From Peromyscus leucopus (Eukaryota; Chordata; Mammalia; Rodentia; Cricetidae): 64,000 bases of DNA. The notes below the pieces were generated by a model. It had not been told where the DNA came from, made no database searches, and worked only from the letters and a program-made list of their open reading frames with translations. The stretch is from the NCBI RefSeq assembly GCF_004664715.2, contig NC_051074.1:19853558-19917557 (forward strand). Direction: 5' to 3'. Shown piece after piece: positions 11,331 through 23,790 of this stretch. The position numbers were made by a program, and so were the translations under genes. Every line of letters starts with the position of its first letter. Within the stretch, counting starts at the first letter, position 1.

Positions 11331-11954
11331 TCTAAGTATGAGGTGAGTGGCCTGTGTGTGAAAGAAGAGAACACTATGACAAAGAGACACTCAGGAAGGA
11401 TCAGAACCATGATGTGAGAGTTGTTTGAGTGCGGGTGTGAGCGAGGGGTGTGTCCTGGTGGACAGGCTGGTTTCTGACTTGGGGGAGGGGAGCTCTTTGC
11501 CAAGCCACGGTAGGCAGGTGCCTCCGTCTCCATCCCTGCAGCATTTTCGAGCTGAAAAACCGCCAGGCACCTAGAGAACACACACCAGATAAAAGGAAGG
11601 GACGGGAAGGAAAGTGGTTGCGAGAGCTCTGGGGGATTTTTTTTATTCCCTTCTCACAGTATTATAAATTTTCTAATATAAATGTAAATTTTTAGCAAGA
11701 AAAACTGCATGTGGGGTGTTCTGACTAATTGAATCAGCATGTATTAATTATGCATTAGTGAAGATTATACCACAATTCATTGCAGGCTCCATAATCAGTC
11801 TTCAAGCAGAAGGCAAGCGCAGAATAGAATGTCCCACGATAATGATGTCGATTAAGAGGAGGAGTCCTCAGCACCGATCTTGTTAGAGATCTAATCAGGG
11901 GTGAAATACTTGACGAACTGTCTGTTGGGTGCTGACAGACAGTTATTCCGTGGC
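11331..11954. other. Unique intergenic DNA
   Basis: No exon or repeat recognised. AT-rich around 11,640-11,760. Confidence 0.35.
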
Positions 11955-12073
11955 CACACACACACACACACACAGAGAGACAGAGAGACAGAGAGACAGA
12001 GAGACAGAGAGACAGAGAGAGACAGAGACAGAGACAGAGACACAGAGAGACAGAGACAGAGAGACAGAGAGAG
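11955..12073. repeat. (CA)n(GAGACA)n microsatellite
   Basis: A short CA tract passes into GAGACA / GAGAGACA units. The minus strand encodes Leu/Ser/Cys repeats that are artefacts. Confidence 0.92.
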
Positions 12074-14360
12074 CGCCTAGCCGCTAGGCACATCTGTGAA
12101 GGACCACGAAGGCATAGATCTGAGAACTGGAGGGCTTTCCAGAAACGCACTCTCTACCCTCTCTGCAACTTGGGGTTTTCGTCTGCGAGATGAGGCTAAC
12201 ACAAACAACCGTGATCACATAGAATAAGGCGGTGTTGTAAATGGCTGGTGGTTCGTAATCACCACTTCAGCTATTTTTGTTTACTTAATTTTGATGTTCC
12301 AGGCAGAGTGGTCTCACACTCACCGTCTTCCTGCTTATGCGTCCACTGTGCTGTTATAGGCATTGCCCCTCCAAGCCCGGATTGCTTCGTTTTTATTTTT
12401 GGTGAAATGGGGACCACTCTGAGGGCTTTTTTTTCTGGCCCCATCTGAAAAAACAAAGCTTGCTAGACCAGACAGAGCCAATGCAGTCATTCTGACTAGT
12501 TTCATCTATTCTAACTACACGATCCGACCCTGGCAAACAGGATGGAGTGATCATATACTTTGTGAGATGGATGTGGACCAAAACAGGAAATCATGCCAAA
12601 TCATCATTTTCTGCTGATGGCCGCATTCTGATCCACAGACTGTAGTGCCGCTCTGGGAGCCAAAGACCAGTAATTCACTAAGTGGCTGGGCATGTCCCTC
12701 TCCCAGTGTAGTTAATCTTGTGAATAGCTGCAGGGCTCTTAGGAGATGGATAGGCTCTGGATGTATAAGATATTCTCATAATTTTATGATCATATCCTTG
12801 CTCCAGTAGATGCCACATCTGCTCATTTAGAAGGCCCTGGATGGATGAACCATCTTAGATCCAGGAATCGGCGAGGGTCCTTGACTACATATCTGATAAT
12901 ATAAACCCGCCATCTGTTTGGGAGGTTGAGAGTATTTTCAACAAATTAACTCAAACAGTGCTGCTGTGGGTTGACTGTCCACTGTAGTTAGTACCAGGAA
13001 ACTGGGAAACTACCACCACTCAGCCACCAACAAGGAACCCAAAGGTCTAACATGAAGTTAGACCATCTGTTATCTGCCCATGACAAAAACCATGCCGGTT
13101 TCGCCCCTGGGGTAAGCACAGCTCCTTGGCCTCTATCACCCAGGAATGTAAATATCCTCATTGATACCAAGAAGGCCACTTCAGTGTTCAGGACCCCCAC
13201 TTACATACCCGCCCTCAGGGGACAGCCACCTCTGCGCTTTTTAGAGCTGTGAACTGCCAGGGTTTAAGTGATCTAGCTGCAGCACCTAAGTGGATTTACT
13301 TGAGAAACGAGCTTGCAAGAGAAGGGCCATGGGGGGAGAGGACAGAGCAGAAGAAAGCCAAGAGGAAGGTGGTGCTGGCTGGGCCCTGGGTTGAGCCTGG
13401 TGTCCAGTGCACTAATGCATGGGTTGTCCTGCAGCGCGGGCCACTCTGAAGCAAGGACACCAGACTCCAAAGTCCTCTGTCAGTCATTGGCTCTGGCTGC
13501 TGAGGAGAGGGGTCACCTGCTGGGATGTGCCACGTCAATGCCCCCACCTTGGTGATGGGCTGTCCTGTGGCCGAAGCTAGGATTCAGCAGCCAGGAGTTT
13601 GGTGTTCTGGCCCCACGAAGTCATGGACTTAATACTGGGCAGAAGCATCTGCATCCAGATCCATGCTACAGCGAAGGAGGATGCTTTCCGCTGTCTTAAG
13701 GCCCATGGGGCACGTGAGTCAGTAGCCCATGAAGATGTCCCTCCAGTATTCCTTCCTACATACTAAGTCCTGGGGAGTCTTCCCGCATGGCACCGAGAAT
13801 TTCTGATACCTCGTGTCTTCTCACTGTGAACATCTCGCTAAATGGACAGGAAAGAAAAGGGGCAAGAATGACCTGCGCGACTCAGGTCCCACACAGAATG
13901 AGACACGTTCAAGGCCGTGGAAGTTCAGCGGGACCACATTAAAGAAAGGGATGGAGGAACGGCTGGGGACAACGCTTGAGACGTGGAAGCCGGTCCACGT
14001 GTGGCCTAGAGGTGCTGGGAAAGCCATGTGACCCACTGGAGAGTTCAGAGCATCTCAGCAGTGTAGTTAGTGGTATACAGTTATCAAAAAAAAAAAAAAA
14101 ATCCCATCATCCGTCACCCCGGGAATGCAGTGAAGGAGAAAAGAGTAACTGGGGAGCGGTGTGGTTGTCCAGGTAGGAGATGGCACCCGCTCCTTGGTCA
14201 GCAAGGTGGCACTGGAGACAGAGACAAGCAGACTACGTCCAAAAGGTTGCTAGGGAAATGTTTTGCAAACTGTGAGCCTCGATCATGTAGAAACAATAAC
14301 CTTTTTTATGAGTCATAGCTAGAATTTCTCTGACGAAGCAAAACTAAATAAGACTCTCTG
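12074..14360. other. Unique intergenic DNA
   Basis: About 2.3 kb of mixed composition without recognised repeats except a poly-A run at 14,086-14,101. Frames up to about 83 codons overlap on both strands with no domain, so I do not call exons. Confidence 0.4.
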
Positions 14361-14428
14361 GAGGCACAGCACCAGGAGGGTACGGCTTCAACGTAACATT
14401 CGCTTCAGGTGTGTGCTTGAGGGATTCT
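14361..14428 (+). repeat. 68-bp unclassified repeat, copy A
   Basis: It matches 15,450-15,517 in the same orientation, with about eight differences. It begins GAGGCACAGCACCA and ends CAGGTGTGTGCTTGAGGG plus a few bases. I do not recognise it as a known SINE or LTR. Confidence 0.75.
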
Positions 14429-15449
14429 GGCTCCCTACAGGGAAGATTCTTCCAGCGAGCCTGGAGTCTGCTGGCTGAGAGGTCATGAGGATGGAGAAGG
14501 TTCAACTGACCTGGTGGCCTGCAGACCTCAGGCTCCCTGACTGGTGGCTTCTACAGTCCCAGCAGTACGGATGGAAGCCACGGCACAGGGGTGGAGGAGA
14601 GGCTGTGAGCTTTTAAGAGTTTGTTGGGTCCTATAGATTCATACCCATGTAAGGAAGAGAGGGCAGATCCTGCTCCCAGGAGGCCTGTTGGCAGGGGTGA
14701 GTCAGTCTCTTTAGCATTTCCTGCTCTTCAGAAAAACAGCAGGAGATCCTGGGAAAAGATCCATTCGGTTACAGTCAAGGACATCTCAGGGTCTGAGTGC
14801 TGACAGGCACACCCCACATCCTGACTCTCCTGCGAGGGAGCATGTTGGAGGGATCAGTGGAGGACGTTCCGCCTAGCGACTCATCGCCTGCTCCCTGTGT
14901 GATGGATGGCCTCCACAGAGCTCACCATCGATCTCGGGCCTAGCTGAAAAGTGGAACAACGTGGCTGCTACATTTACACCACGAGCTGACGAGTGTCTGC
15001 CACGCAGCAATGGCCCGGGGACTGTGCCCGCCGCCATCTGCCTTGTCAGCCCGCATGGCTCAATTCCTCCTGTGCGCGCCCTCTGGTAAATTGCCTTTGT
15101 CAGCTTCTCCTCGCGGAGGTGACTCTCTCCATCAATCAGAGCCAATGGCCTGTTAGAATGAAAGATTCCTCCCCAGCCAGCCGAAGCAAAGGACTGCAAG
15201 GCCTGAGCACACCCTATTTGCCACGAGGCGGCTGCTCAAACACCCACACCCACGCCTCGAGGCTGCCTCTCCTTCCCCACCCCAACCCACTCCAGACCTG
15301 GCCTTGCTGCCTTGTTCCCTGGGACCAGGGACCAGCCTCCTGCCTCACAAAACCTGGAGAGCGGCAGTCACAGTGGTTATCAGATTGACCCACTTCTAAT
15401 CCTCAGAAAGACAGCATTTTCTTCTGCGTGCTTTGTGTATTAACTATTT
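14429..15449. other. Unique DNA with a CpG-richer patch
   Basis: The 14,870-15,120 stretch has more CpG than its surroundings and no recognised repeat. Two opposed frames (131 and 108 codons) overlap here without any domain. Confidence 0.4.
15074..15090 (-). promoter_or_regulatory. Candidate CTCF-type motif
   Basis: GCGCCCTCTGGTAA fits the reverse form of the CTCF core at 12 of 14 consensus positions by eye. It lies in a non-repeat, CpG-richer stretch. One motif match is weak evidence of binding. Confidence 0.3.
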
Positions 15450-15517
15450 GAGGCACAGCACCATGAGGGTATCGCTTCAACGCAACATTCGGTTCAGGTG
15501 TGTGCTTGAGGGACTCT
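15450..15517 (+). repeat. 68-bp unclassified repeat, copy B
   Basis: Second copy of the segment at 14,361, 1,089 bp downstream in the same orientation. It shares GAGGCACAGCACCA, CGCTTCAACG-type and GGTGTGTGCTTGAGGG words. It may be a local segmental duplication or an unnamed dispersed repeat. Confidence 0.75.
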
Positions 15518-15907
15518 CTAATGGAAACACACGGAATACCCGCTTCCCACACTTCACCGTGCTTTTTTATTCTGTAAATGAACGGGTGCAAGGATACCTA
15601 CTTCCTAGGACTGATGTGAAAACTGAGTGAGTTAGATTAGATGCCGGGTGTCTGTCCCCTGGTGAGTGCCATGTGACCTATGACATCTTTAACTGTGGTT
15701 GGTGAAACCTGCCATAGATGGGCTCGCTCTGCCCATTTTACTATAGAAGAAACTGAGGCTCAAACAGTTAAGAGTGTTAAGTCTTTAAGTTATATCCGCA
15801 AGCAGCAGCTGATGCAGCCAGACTTGCATAGACACGTGCTGACGAAAAACCCAAAGCTCTTCTATGGCATTAAGAAGGTCTTTAACCTGCATTACTGAAA
15901 CTGTAAG

Positions 15908-16188
15908 TGTTAGGATCCTGTCCATGCGCAGCTCGGGGTCTTGAGTCTTACATCATCAGCAAGCGCTGGTGACTATGTGGTCCCGCAATCTGCACCTTAA
16001 AAAAGCCGGATGTGGACCCCACCCTCTCTCTCTGCTCTCTCTCTGTTCCCATCATCTTTCTCTCCAGGCCTGGCTCTCCCCCCTCCTCTCCCCCCTCCTT
16101 CTTTCTGATAAAGCTCTCTGTAACTCTGGTAGTCGTGGCCGTGGCCCATGACTTTTCCGCCGGTAACCAGCGCCATTTATCATAACCA
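15908..16188 (+). mobile_element. Solo LTR, short ERVK-like
   Basis: It starts TGTTAGGATCC and ends ...CATAACCA. Inside are a TTAAAAAAG promoter-like box, a CT-rich block (16,018-16,092) and GATAAAGCTCTCTGTAACTC resembling a poly-A signal region. CCTCTCTCTC and GTCGTGGCCGTGGCCCATGA blocks resemble a rodent ERV LTR type. No TSD was found, so the limits are approximate. Confidence 0.5.
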
Positions 16189-17252
16189 TCAATAAGAAAA
16201 CGTCCAGAATTTTCTGCCCCCCAAACACTTTAAAATGCTTCTTCTGCAAGCCCCCCCCCCTTCACATACAGGAGACGTCATCCCCCACATTAAGGAAAAC
16301 TCCTTGGGGGCATGACCAGGAACAGTGCTCTCAAAGGCTGCTGAAGCCATTTGCTAGGGGAATGGAGGACACAGAGACACTTGCTGTGCCCTGTGTCACC
16401 TGTGGGCAAGCGCCACCTGGGAGAGCGCCTGGCTCGGAGTAAGCTGCGGCTTCCCTGGTTGATGACGACATAAACCGTGCGTCAGCCCTGCCCTTCCTGC
16501 AAGTTCCATTAGTACTGGCACCTTGCTGGGTGACAAACCATGTCAGACTGCTCTACAAGAGGGGACACAAATGGTTTGGAGTCTGTTCTCTGTCTTGCTG
16601 GGGTGGCCTGTCTAGGCAGCTCTGCCATAATTGCTGAGCCAAGCTCATGGAACCCTGGCTCCAGCATCTCCCCCTGGCAGTGGGTGACTTGCTCCTCAGT
16701 TGTGTTTGCCTGAATTCTCCACCACCTAGACAGACTCAAACCGTGCCCCAGTGGACTTCACAGACACCCATGGCTACCTTCCTTCCCCAGCAGTCGCTTA
16801 CCCATGTCCTCATAGTCCAGCAGCCAGACCCAGCTTCCTGATGGTTCTTGGACAGTGCTGTTGGTTTGAGCCCTAACAGTTGGCTGGAGATGAGAGGGCA
16901 GAACACCCCTTCCCTGCACAGATGGCCAGCGGAGCTACCCTCTGCCTGTGGCTGCCCTTCTCCTGCACGCTGGGCCCCCTAAGAGTCAGAGGTCCCTCGT
17001 CTCAGAGACACTAGTGTAGCCCATTGCCTAACGATGATGGGTACCAGAAATCCCTGAGCCATTTCTTATGTGTGGGGTGGTTTGATAAACAGAAACTGAA
17101 ATGGCTCACCCAGGAGAGGGAATGGAGAGGATTGTGCATGCTAGCTTTAGTCCAGTCACTTTCTACATAATTTTCATGTGTGTACACACACAAACTTAAA
17201 ATGGTTTTCTAGAAAAAGTACTATGTGAAAAGGATGCGTCAGTATGGACACT
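16189..17252. other. Unique intergenic DNA
   Basis: Poly-C run at about 16,250-16,260. No exon or dispersed repeat recognised. Confidence 0.35.
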
Positions 17253-17258
17253 CAGTAT

Positions 17259-17721
17259 TATGGTGATATTTTATTTATGCTGAAATGTGATTTTATTTGT
17301 ATGTGAATAAATAAAGTTGCCTGGGGGGTCAGAGCTAATAGCAAGCCATAGCAGAAGTCTGGCAGTGGTAGCACACGCCCTTAATCTGATCACATGGCAG
17401 GCAGAATCTGTGTGTTCAAAGACATAGCCAGCTTAGAGACACACGCCTTTAATCTAAGTACCAACCATAGAGACCTAGAGGTCTGTACAGACAGGCAGTG
17501 ACGAGGAGGTCATGTGGTTGGGTTTAGAACCAATGAGAAGGCAAAACAGAAAGTCAATAAGAATACAGACACACAGGAAGTAGCTCTCTTTTCTCAGGGG
17601 AAGGACGGCAGCGGCTGGTAAGCTAGAGGCTATTCTCTAGTGCTCTGACCTCTCGGGCTTTTAACTCTTTATTTGGCTCTGTGTTTCTTATTTAATAAGA
17701 CTGTTTCAAATTACATCTACA
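17259..17721 (+). mobile_element. Solo LTR of the mys-like family, exact 6-bp TSD
   Basis: It starts TATGGTGATATTTTATTT (the usual TGTGG start mutated) and ends TTACATCTACA. A perfect 6-bp TSD CAGTAT lies at 17,253-17,258 and 17,722-17,727. It contains AATAAATAAAGTTGCCTGGG, a B1-like AGCACACGCCCTTAATC segment and GTTTCTTATTTAATAAGACTG. The 6-bp TSD points to a class II (ERVK-type) integrase. Confidence 0.85.
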
Positions 17722-17727
17722 CAGTAT

Positions 17728-19199
17728 CCTTGTTCTGTGCTGCGCAGGCTAGATCCACAAGGAAAAAACCCCTGAAACCACTTAACACCGGTGTCTGTCG
17801 GGAGCTATGGCCAAGCTCCTCACAGTGCTGGGGAGATCCACAGGGAACAGCTGGCTCACTTCTGAAGGCACAGGACTTGAGACTGTCCTGTGGGGGCTGT
17901 CACCGTTTAGTTCTACTTCTGTATTCTCCACTGGGATTGAGGTGAATTTGGGGCTGGCCATGGTAAGCAGAGGTAAGGGCATGGCTGCTATCCCAGAGGG
18001 TGTCTCTGTGGACACAGCTGTGCAAGCATGTACGCTGGCAAAGGGCAGATGCCTGAGAGGGCTTCCCTAAGTGCTGGCCAAGTCTCTATGTCTTGGGTCA
18101 AAATAAAATGTGAACAAAGGTCCCTGATGGAAAGCAGTTAACTGCTGCTGCGGTCTGCATTGGGTTTAGCAAGTCTCCAAGGGTTCCGACATTGAAAGCT
18201 AATCCCCACCGTGAGAGTGGACACTTCGCTATGGTGTTGAGAGGCAAGGCCTCTGGGAAGGATTTACGATTAGAAGAGTTACCAAGGTGAAGCCTCATGA
18301 GTGAGTATAATGAGATGCCCACGGCTCCATTTCCTGTGCCACTTGGGGCCTTGGTCAACAAGAAAGCTGCCCGTTACGCACAGGCCCTCGAGTCTCCAGG
18401 CCTGTAATGGAAAGAAACCTATTTTCTTTCAAAAGTTACCTAGCATCAGATACTCTTACTTTACTTACACAGAACAGTGGACTATCGACTCAAGGCTTAT
18501 GAGTACCCATAACCTGGCCACCTGGCAAGTCTATAAGTTCTCTCTATTCCTGCCCTCTCTCAGCTGCATTTAAACAAGGGGGCATTTATAGACCCAAATA
18601 TTAAACATGCAACATGTTTTCTTATGGTGCATTAAACTCAAAAAAACCACAATCTTGTTAAGCTCCTCATTAACCTCTTTACTTCCCATTTCCTTTATCT
18701 GAAATTTTCGATTAAAATGTTATTGTTTTAGGTTTTTATCAGACTTGAAGCTGCCTCTGCTCTCAAACCTATTTGGTTTTTATTGTGACGAGATAAGAGT
18801 CCCAGACACCTAGGGAGAGTCATGATGGCTTTTGGTGCTCTGCATTCCCAATCGACAGCAGCACAGCGTGGGCTTGCTGTCCACAGCGCTCTGGAGGTCT
18901 ATGTCCCCCATCAGATGCACCAGGTATCCACGAGCATCCATACCACTGCCTCCCCGCCAAGAGTGGGATTCTTGATCAATTCAGAGCCAGGCTTCTGATG
19001 CAGGAGGAGCAGGAGTGAGGAAGGGGCCCGGAAGGTTCTCCCCACATTTCCCACTGCAAATCTCATGGACTCGGTTTCTGTGCAGAGGGAGGAGGGCCTC
19101 AAAAGTCCATGTTGATGCCCAGGGTCAGCTCTGTCTCCTGCATCTCACAGTGAAGGACGGACCGTCCCTGGTATTTAATAGGAATCTGAAAGCACATGC
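17728..19199. other. Unique intergenic DNA
   Basis: No repeat or exon recognised. Overlapping frames near 17,780-18,070 are on both strands and show no domain. Confidence 0.35.
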
Positions 19200-19430
19200 T
19201 TGTCAGAGATGCTGTCATGTTCACACCAGCAAGGAAATAGAATCAGCCAAGATGTCCACCAGCAAATGAACAGATAATGGAAATATGATGCATATACACA
19301 ATGGAATTCCACTCAGCCATCAAGAAAAATGAATTATGAAATTTGCAGGAAAAAAAATCGAACTGAAAGATATTCTCTTCAGCAAGGTAAGCCAGGCTCG
19401 GAAAGACAGATACATGTATTGCCTCTCACG
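19200..19430 (+). mobile_element. Old L1 ORF2 3'-end fragment
   Basis: ATGTCCACCAGCAAATGAAC, TACACAATGGAATTCCACTC and the following AGCCATCAAGAA words are the diverged form of the conserved L1 ORF2 C-terminal region. It is heavily mutated. Confidence 0.75.
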
Positions 19431-20985
19431 TGCAATCCCTAGCCACTAGCTGTGAAGTATTTGTACCTTGGTGGGAGTGAATGTGAAATGTGGGTACAGA
19501 GCAGGAGATTTGGAGGGGCCCATGAGATTGTGACAGCAGATTTGAGGAAAGCTACATCGAGATTAACCCAGTTTGCAGGGGAAGGCCGGAAGTGTTTCCT
19601 TACCCTGGCACTATCTGCCAAATAGAGCGTGCCCTCTGAAGCCCTTCAAATACAAACAGGAAGAGGGTGTGAGAGGCTGCAAAAGAGCCATTGTATGGCT
19701 GATGCTTCTGGGGCTCTCTCCTCAGCTCCCTAGCCTACTTCAATTCCTGGAAGTACTTCTTCCTTTCTCTTAAAAAAACCAACAAACCAACCAAGTGTCT
19801 TCAACTGAAATGGAATTACATCTCTTCCCCCTCCTTCCCCTCCCTCGAGGCCCTACCAGCCACTCTACCTCAACTCTGTCCATATCCCACCCCACTCTCA
19901 AGTTGATAGCCTCTTTCTCATTATTATTATTACATACATACACAGGTAGGTCTATGTATGTTTGTATATGTATGCACAGATAGACAGACAGATAGATGGA
20001 GAGAGAGACAGACAAAATGCTGGGTCCATTTGGGTTGTCTGTGTGTATATGGTTTCAAGGCTAACCATGGCACGGGATGACAAGTGAGGAAGTTCACCCT
20101 TGGCTAATTCTCCTTCTCCCAGTGGTCATTTGCTGCCTGTCCTTTCTTTATCTGGGGCGAGACCTGGTGTAGTTTCCTCCTCCACGTTAGCACGTGCATT
20201 GAGATGGCCATTGTTCCGGTCTTGTTCATGCGGCCATTTCTATAAGAGACTGTTTCACAGCAGACTTCTTGGCATCCTGGCTCTTAGGGTTTTCCCACCC
20301 CCCTCCCCCTCAGTGTTCCCTAAGCCAGAGCTGCCGAGCTGGCACATAGCTCTATTGGCCCAGGCTCCTCATGATCTGATCTCTGCATCGTGTCCTGTTG
20401 TGGTTAGCTGTGGTGGTCTCAGTGTGCTGTGAAGACAGGCTATGCTCACCCTGGAATGGTGACATGCCCACAAAGCAGGCCCGTGGGCCTTGGGTCTGGA
20501 AGGAGGCTTGTTTGTGGGTTTACACATGGCCATGGATGGGGGTGACCTGCTTTTTCCTTCTTATAAAGACATCTGTTTCTTTCCTACGCCTCACTTAGAA
20601 GGCATGACGTTTTCTCCATCTCTTCCGGCAGCTGCTGGGATTTTCACCCAAGCTGTACTATGATGTTTCTCTCAAACTCTAATAAAACTATCCCAAGCTT
20701 CCTTCTGAGTCCATCTTCTAGATGATTTTATTAGCAAGACCAAGAACCCTGAAAGGTAACTTCAGTTTCCCAGCACAAGAGTAGAAAAAAAAAGATTTCT
20801 AAGGGAGGAGGTGGAGAAGATAACAGGGCAAAATATAAGGGGGATGAGGGGTCAGGGTACCAAGTCTGCAGCAAGGAAGAACAAGTAAAAAGATTGGGAA
20901 GGAATGCATGGGTAAGAAGGACCACAGTGAAGTATATATGAAACCCCTACGTTAACATTTCTTTTCTAGTTAAAATCTGTAGATT
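19431..20985. other. Unique DNA with a short microsatellite
   Basis: At 19,919-20,015 lies a TTA/TACA/TAGA/GACA mixed simple repeat. I see no exon in the rest. Confidence 0.4.
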
Positions 20986-21140
20986 GACCCCAATGTGGTG
21001 GTGCACACACCTTTAATCCCAGCACTGCACTCAGGAGGCCGAGGCAGCAGATCTCTGGGAGCCGGAGGCTAGCCTGGTCTACGAAGTGAGTTCCAGGACA
21101 GCCAGGGCTATGTAGCAAGAGTCTATAGCAAAGACAAAAA
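20986..21140 (+). mobile_element. B1 SINE, diverged
   Basis: CACACCTTTAATCCCAGCAC and AGTGAGTTCCAGGACAGCCA blocks identify B1. It lacks the younger cricetid 3' block and a long A tail, so it is an older subfamily. Confidence 0.85.
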
Positions 21141-23549
21141 TGTAGGCCGGATAAATAAAAGTGCACACTTGTTATTTCTAACCCAGAGGCACCCAGCTGG
21201 GGCCTTTGTGACAGACAGCATGCTCCAGAGCAGGGCTAGGCCCTGTGCGCTTTGATTCTGGACAACAGAGTAAAATAGAAGCCCCGGCTGCTTCCCAAAG
21301 GGGGGAGGCCTGGGGTTGATGACCTGGGGCTGAGGGAGTGTTCTGAATGCCCCTGCAAAGTGAGACAGAACTGTGGGAGGTGTTTCCTGATGTGAGACCA
21401 GCATCTCTGTCTGCACACATTTGCTTCCAGAAGAAAACATCTTTTTCCTGAGATGAAAACCTTGCTCCTTTTCCAAATACTTTTCCTGAGCATCAGGGTA
21501 AGTTTACAAAAACTAGCTTCAGTCATGGTCCTCTATGAGCTATTTCTGGCCTCTTCCTGAAGAACAGAAGCAGAAATTACATTTAAAACCAGCCCTTGGT
21601 TTATTGACACCTCCGAAGGTTAATCAAGTCGGACTTTTTCCTTCCTTGATCAATACATCTCTGGCTTGTCCTGCTCATAGACAGTTACCCAATTACCGGC
21701 TCTCTAATCGGAGACACACAACCTTTCCAAACCTGACTTGCTCCATCGATCTGGTAACAGCTAAATTGGCACCCTCCTCTCTCACAGAACAGATTTAATC
21801 TGCCTGGGTTTGATTAAAATGCTTGGCTGAAACCAATGCCAGATGGAATTTCCTTACTCTCTACAAGGTCCTCAGAAGTCACAAGAGTCCCACACCTGAG
21901 AGCACTGTCCAGGACAAAGGTCAGCAGTGGAGCAGTTCAAGGTGCACACCCATCTCCAAGTGCTTGGGGGATTCCATGACAAACTTATCCACTAAACATC
22001 TAATTCTTGGCTGACAGTGGCATACATTTGCCCCATCAGCACCTAACTGCCAACTCTCTTGAGACAAAATCAGAAGTGGGATTCCCAGCAGATGGGTGTT
22101 TTGCTAACAGATCTCATGGGTTGTAAAATGAGAAAGTAGGTGTCACCAAAATATAACCATGGGGAGAGAAACCAACGTCCCCTGGTCAGGATTTGGTAGA
22201 AGACGAGTTTCCATGTGTCACATCACTAATCTTGCAGCAGGGGAAAACCGTTCCTTCGTCCTCAAGCATTTATGTTGTTAACATTTGCTTAACAAATCAT
22301 TCAGACTGTGAAAATTTTTAATTAAAACGGACCTGTAAACTGTTATTCACTCATACAGCACAATCACTTACCCTGCCCCCAGAGATTAAAGAATGAAGTC
22401 TTCCTAATTACCAAAGGGGAGGAAACCGGTTATCTAGGTCATTAGTTTTCACCTCAACCTTGCAAAAGGAGAAAATGTAATTTAATTCATTTGCAATAAC
22501 AATTCTGAAATTTTAAGTAGAAATTAAAAGTATGTCCAACATTTCATGAGAATGTGATGTTAATTTAAATTTTGTGAAGCTGCATTAGGCTTGCAGCCTG
22601 GAATAAGAACATCCATGTGCAAATAAGAAATAAGATGCTTCAAAGGTTATGCTGGGGTGGTTCAGGAAAGTCATCCAGGAAGATGTACCAAAAGAGCGCA
22701 ACCCCCAAAACAATATGCTCTCAAAAACATGGACTCACAGAGAGCCAACCTTTGGCTTATTTTGGCATAGTGAATGCTTTGTGGCTTTATTTCAATTTAT
22801 TTATAGCCTTTATTGTACGAACACACTACGTTAGAGCTAAATTCAGATAAAACATCCTAGCTTTCCCATTTCAAATTGAAAGTAATATAAACATACCCTT
22901 AAGGGTTATCCATCCAAAAAAAAAAAAAATAGGTGACCATTTTCTTCCTGGGAAAGTATTATATAATAAAGGGGAAGTAGATATAAAAGGTAACGGATAA
23001 AAAGGGAATATAGGCAGAGAATAATTTCAGGCTCCACTTTTCTAAGCCAGTAGGTGCTGCTTTGAGAAGAACTGCCCTAAATACTGATGGCGGTGCCTGG
23101 GGCTTCCCAGGCCAGGAGCTGAAACACAAAACCTTCAGATGGCCACACTGACACCTGTCTGGCTGTATTTCAGAGACCCAAAGCTCAGTTGTTCAGTGCT
23201 ACTCATGGGGCTTGTAATTTCCTGTGATAGAGTCAAGTGTGCTCTTGGAGAGAGCTATCCAGCCGAAGCACAGGGTGCCACTCAAGGGGAGGGCCCTGGA
23301 GGTAGTGCTGGGACTCATTTCTCCTAGAAAAAAAAAAAAGGGAGACTTGGAGATAATGAGAGCAGAGAGCACACCTGTTGATCACCCCATTTAATCTTCT
23401 CAGCAACCCAGTGAATTAGCAATAGAGTCCTCTTCACTCAAGAGGCCATAAGGCAGGCCAGTGCCCACATCTGGCCACACCTAAACTGGGACCTGGGGAG
23501 CCTAAAGCCAAGCTAATGTTTTGTGGATGACTATGGAAATCCAGTAAGA
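21141..23549. other. Unique DNA with possible conserved non-coding patches
   Basis: No repeat or exon recognised over 2.4 kb apart from short poly-A runs at 22,916 and 23,327. The 21,590-21,830 and 22,260-22,560 stretches are rich in TAATC/GATTA and TAATTA words typical of homeodomain-bound enhancers. Confidence 0.35.
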
Positions 23550-23790
23550 TCTTTGGGGATTGTGGAGATGGCTCAGGGCCTAAAGGGCTTGTCATATAAG
23601 CAGCAAAACCCGGAGTTTAGATCCCCGGAGCCCAGAGGCTGGGGTAGCACCCTTGTAACTCCAGAAGGAGTAGGCAGAAGGGGGGTGGACTCCTTGAACA
23701 AACTGGCTAACCAAAGTAGTCTTCTCAGCAAGCTCTGGGGTTTCTCAAGAGACCCTGCCTGACAAAACAAGCAATTAGAAGATTCTAGAT
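23550..23790 (+). mobile_element. B3/B4-type SINE
   Basis: It opens with the tRNA-like GGAGATGGCTCAGGGCCTAA and TTTAGATCCCCGGAGCC (A- and B-box-like), then passes into a B1-like GGGTTTCTCAAGAGACCCTG region. Composite tRNA/B1 structure suggests B4. Confidence 0.65.

Noticed and set aside
15908..16188. CT-rich promoter of a host gene
   Set aside because: The TG...CA span, TATA-like box and poly-A-like region fit an LTR better, and no exon follows.
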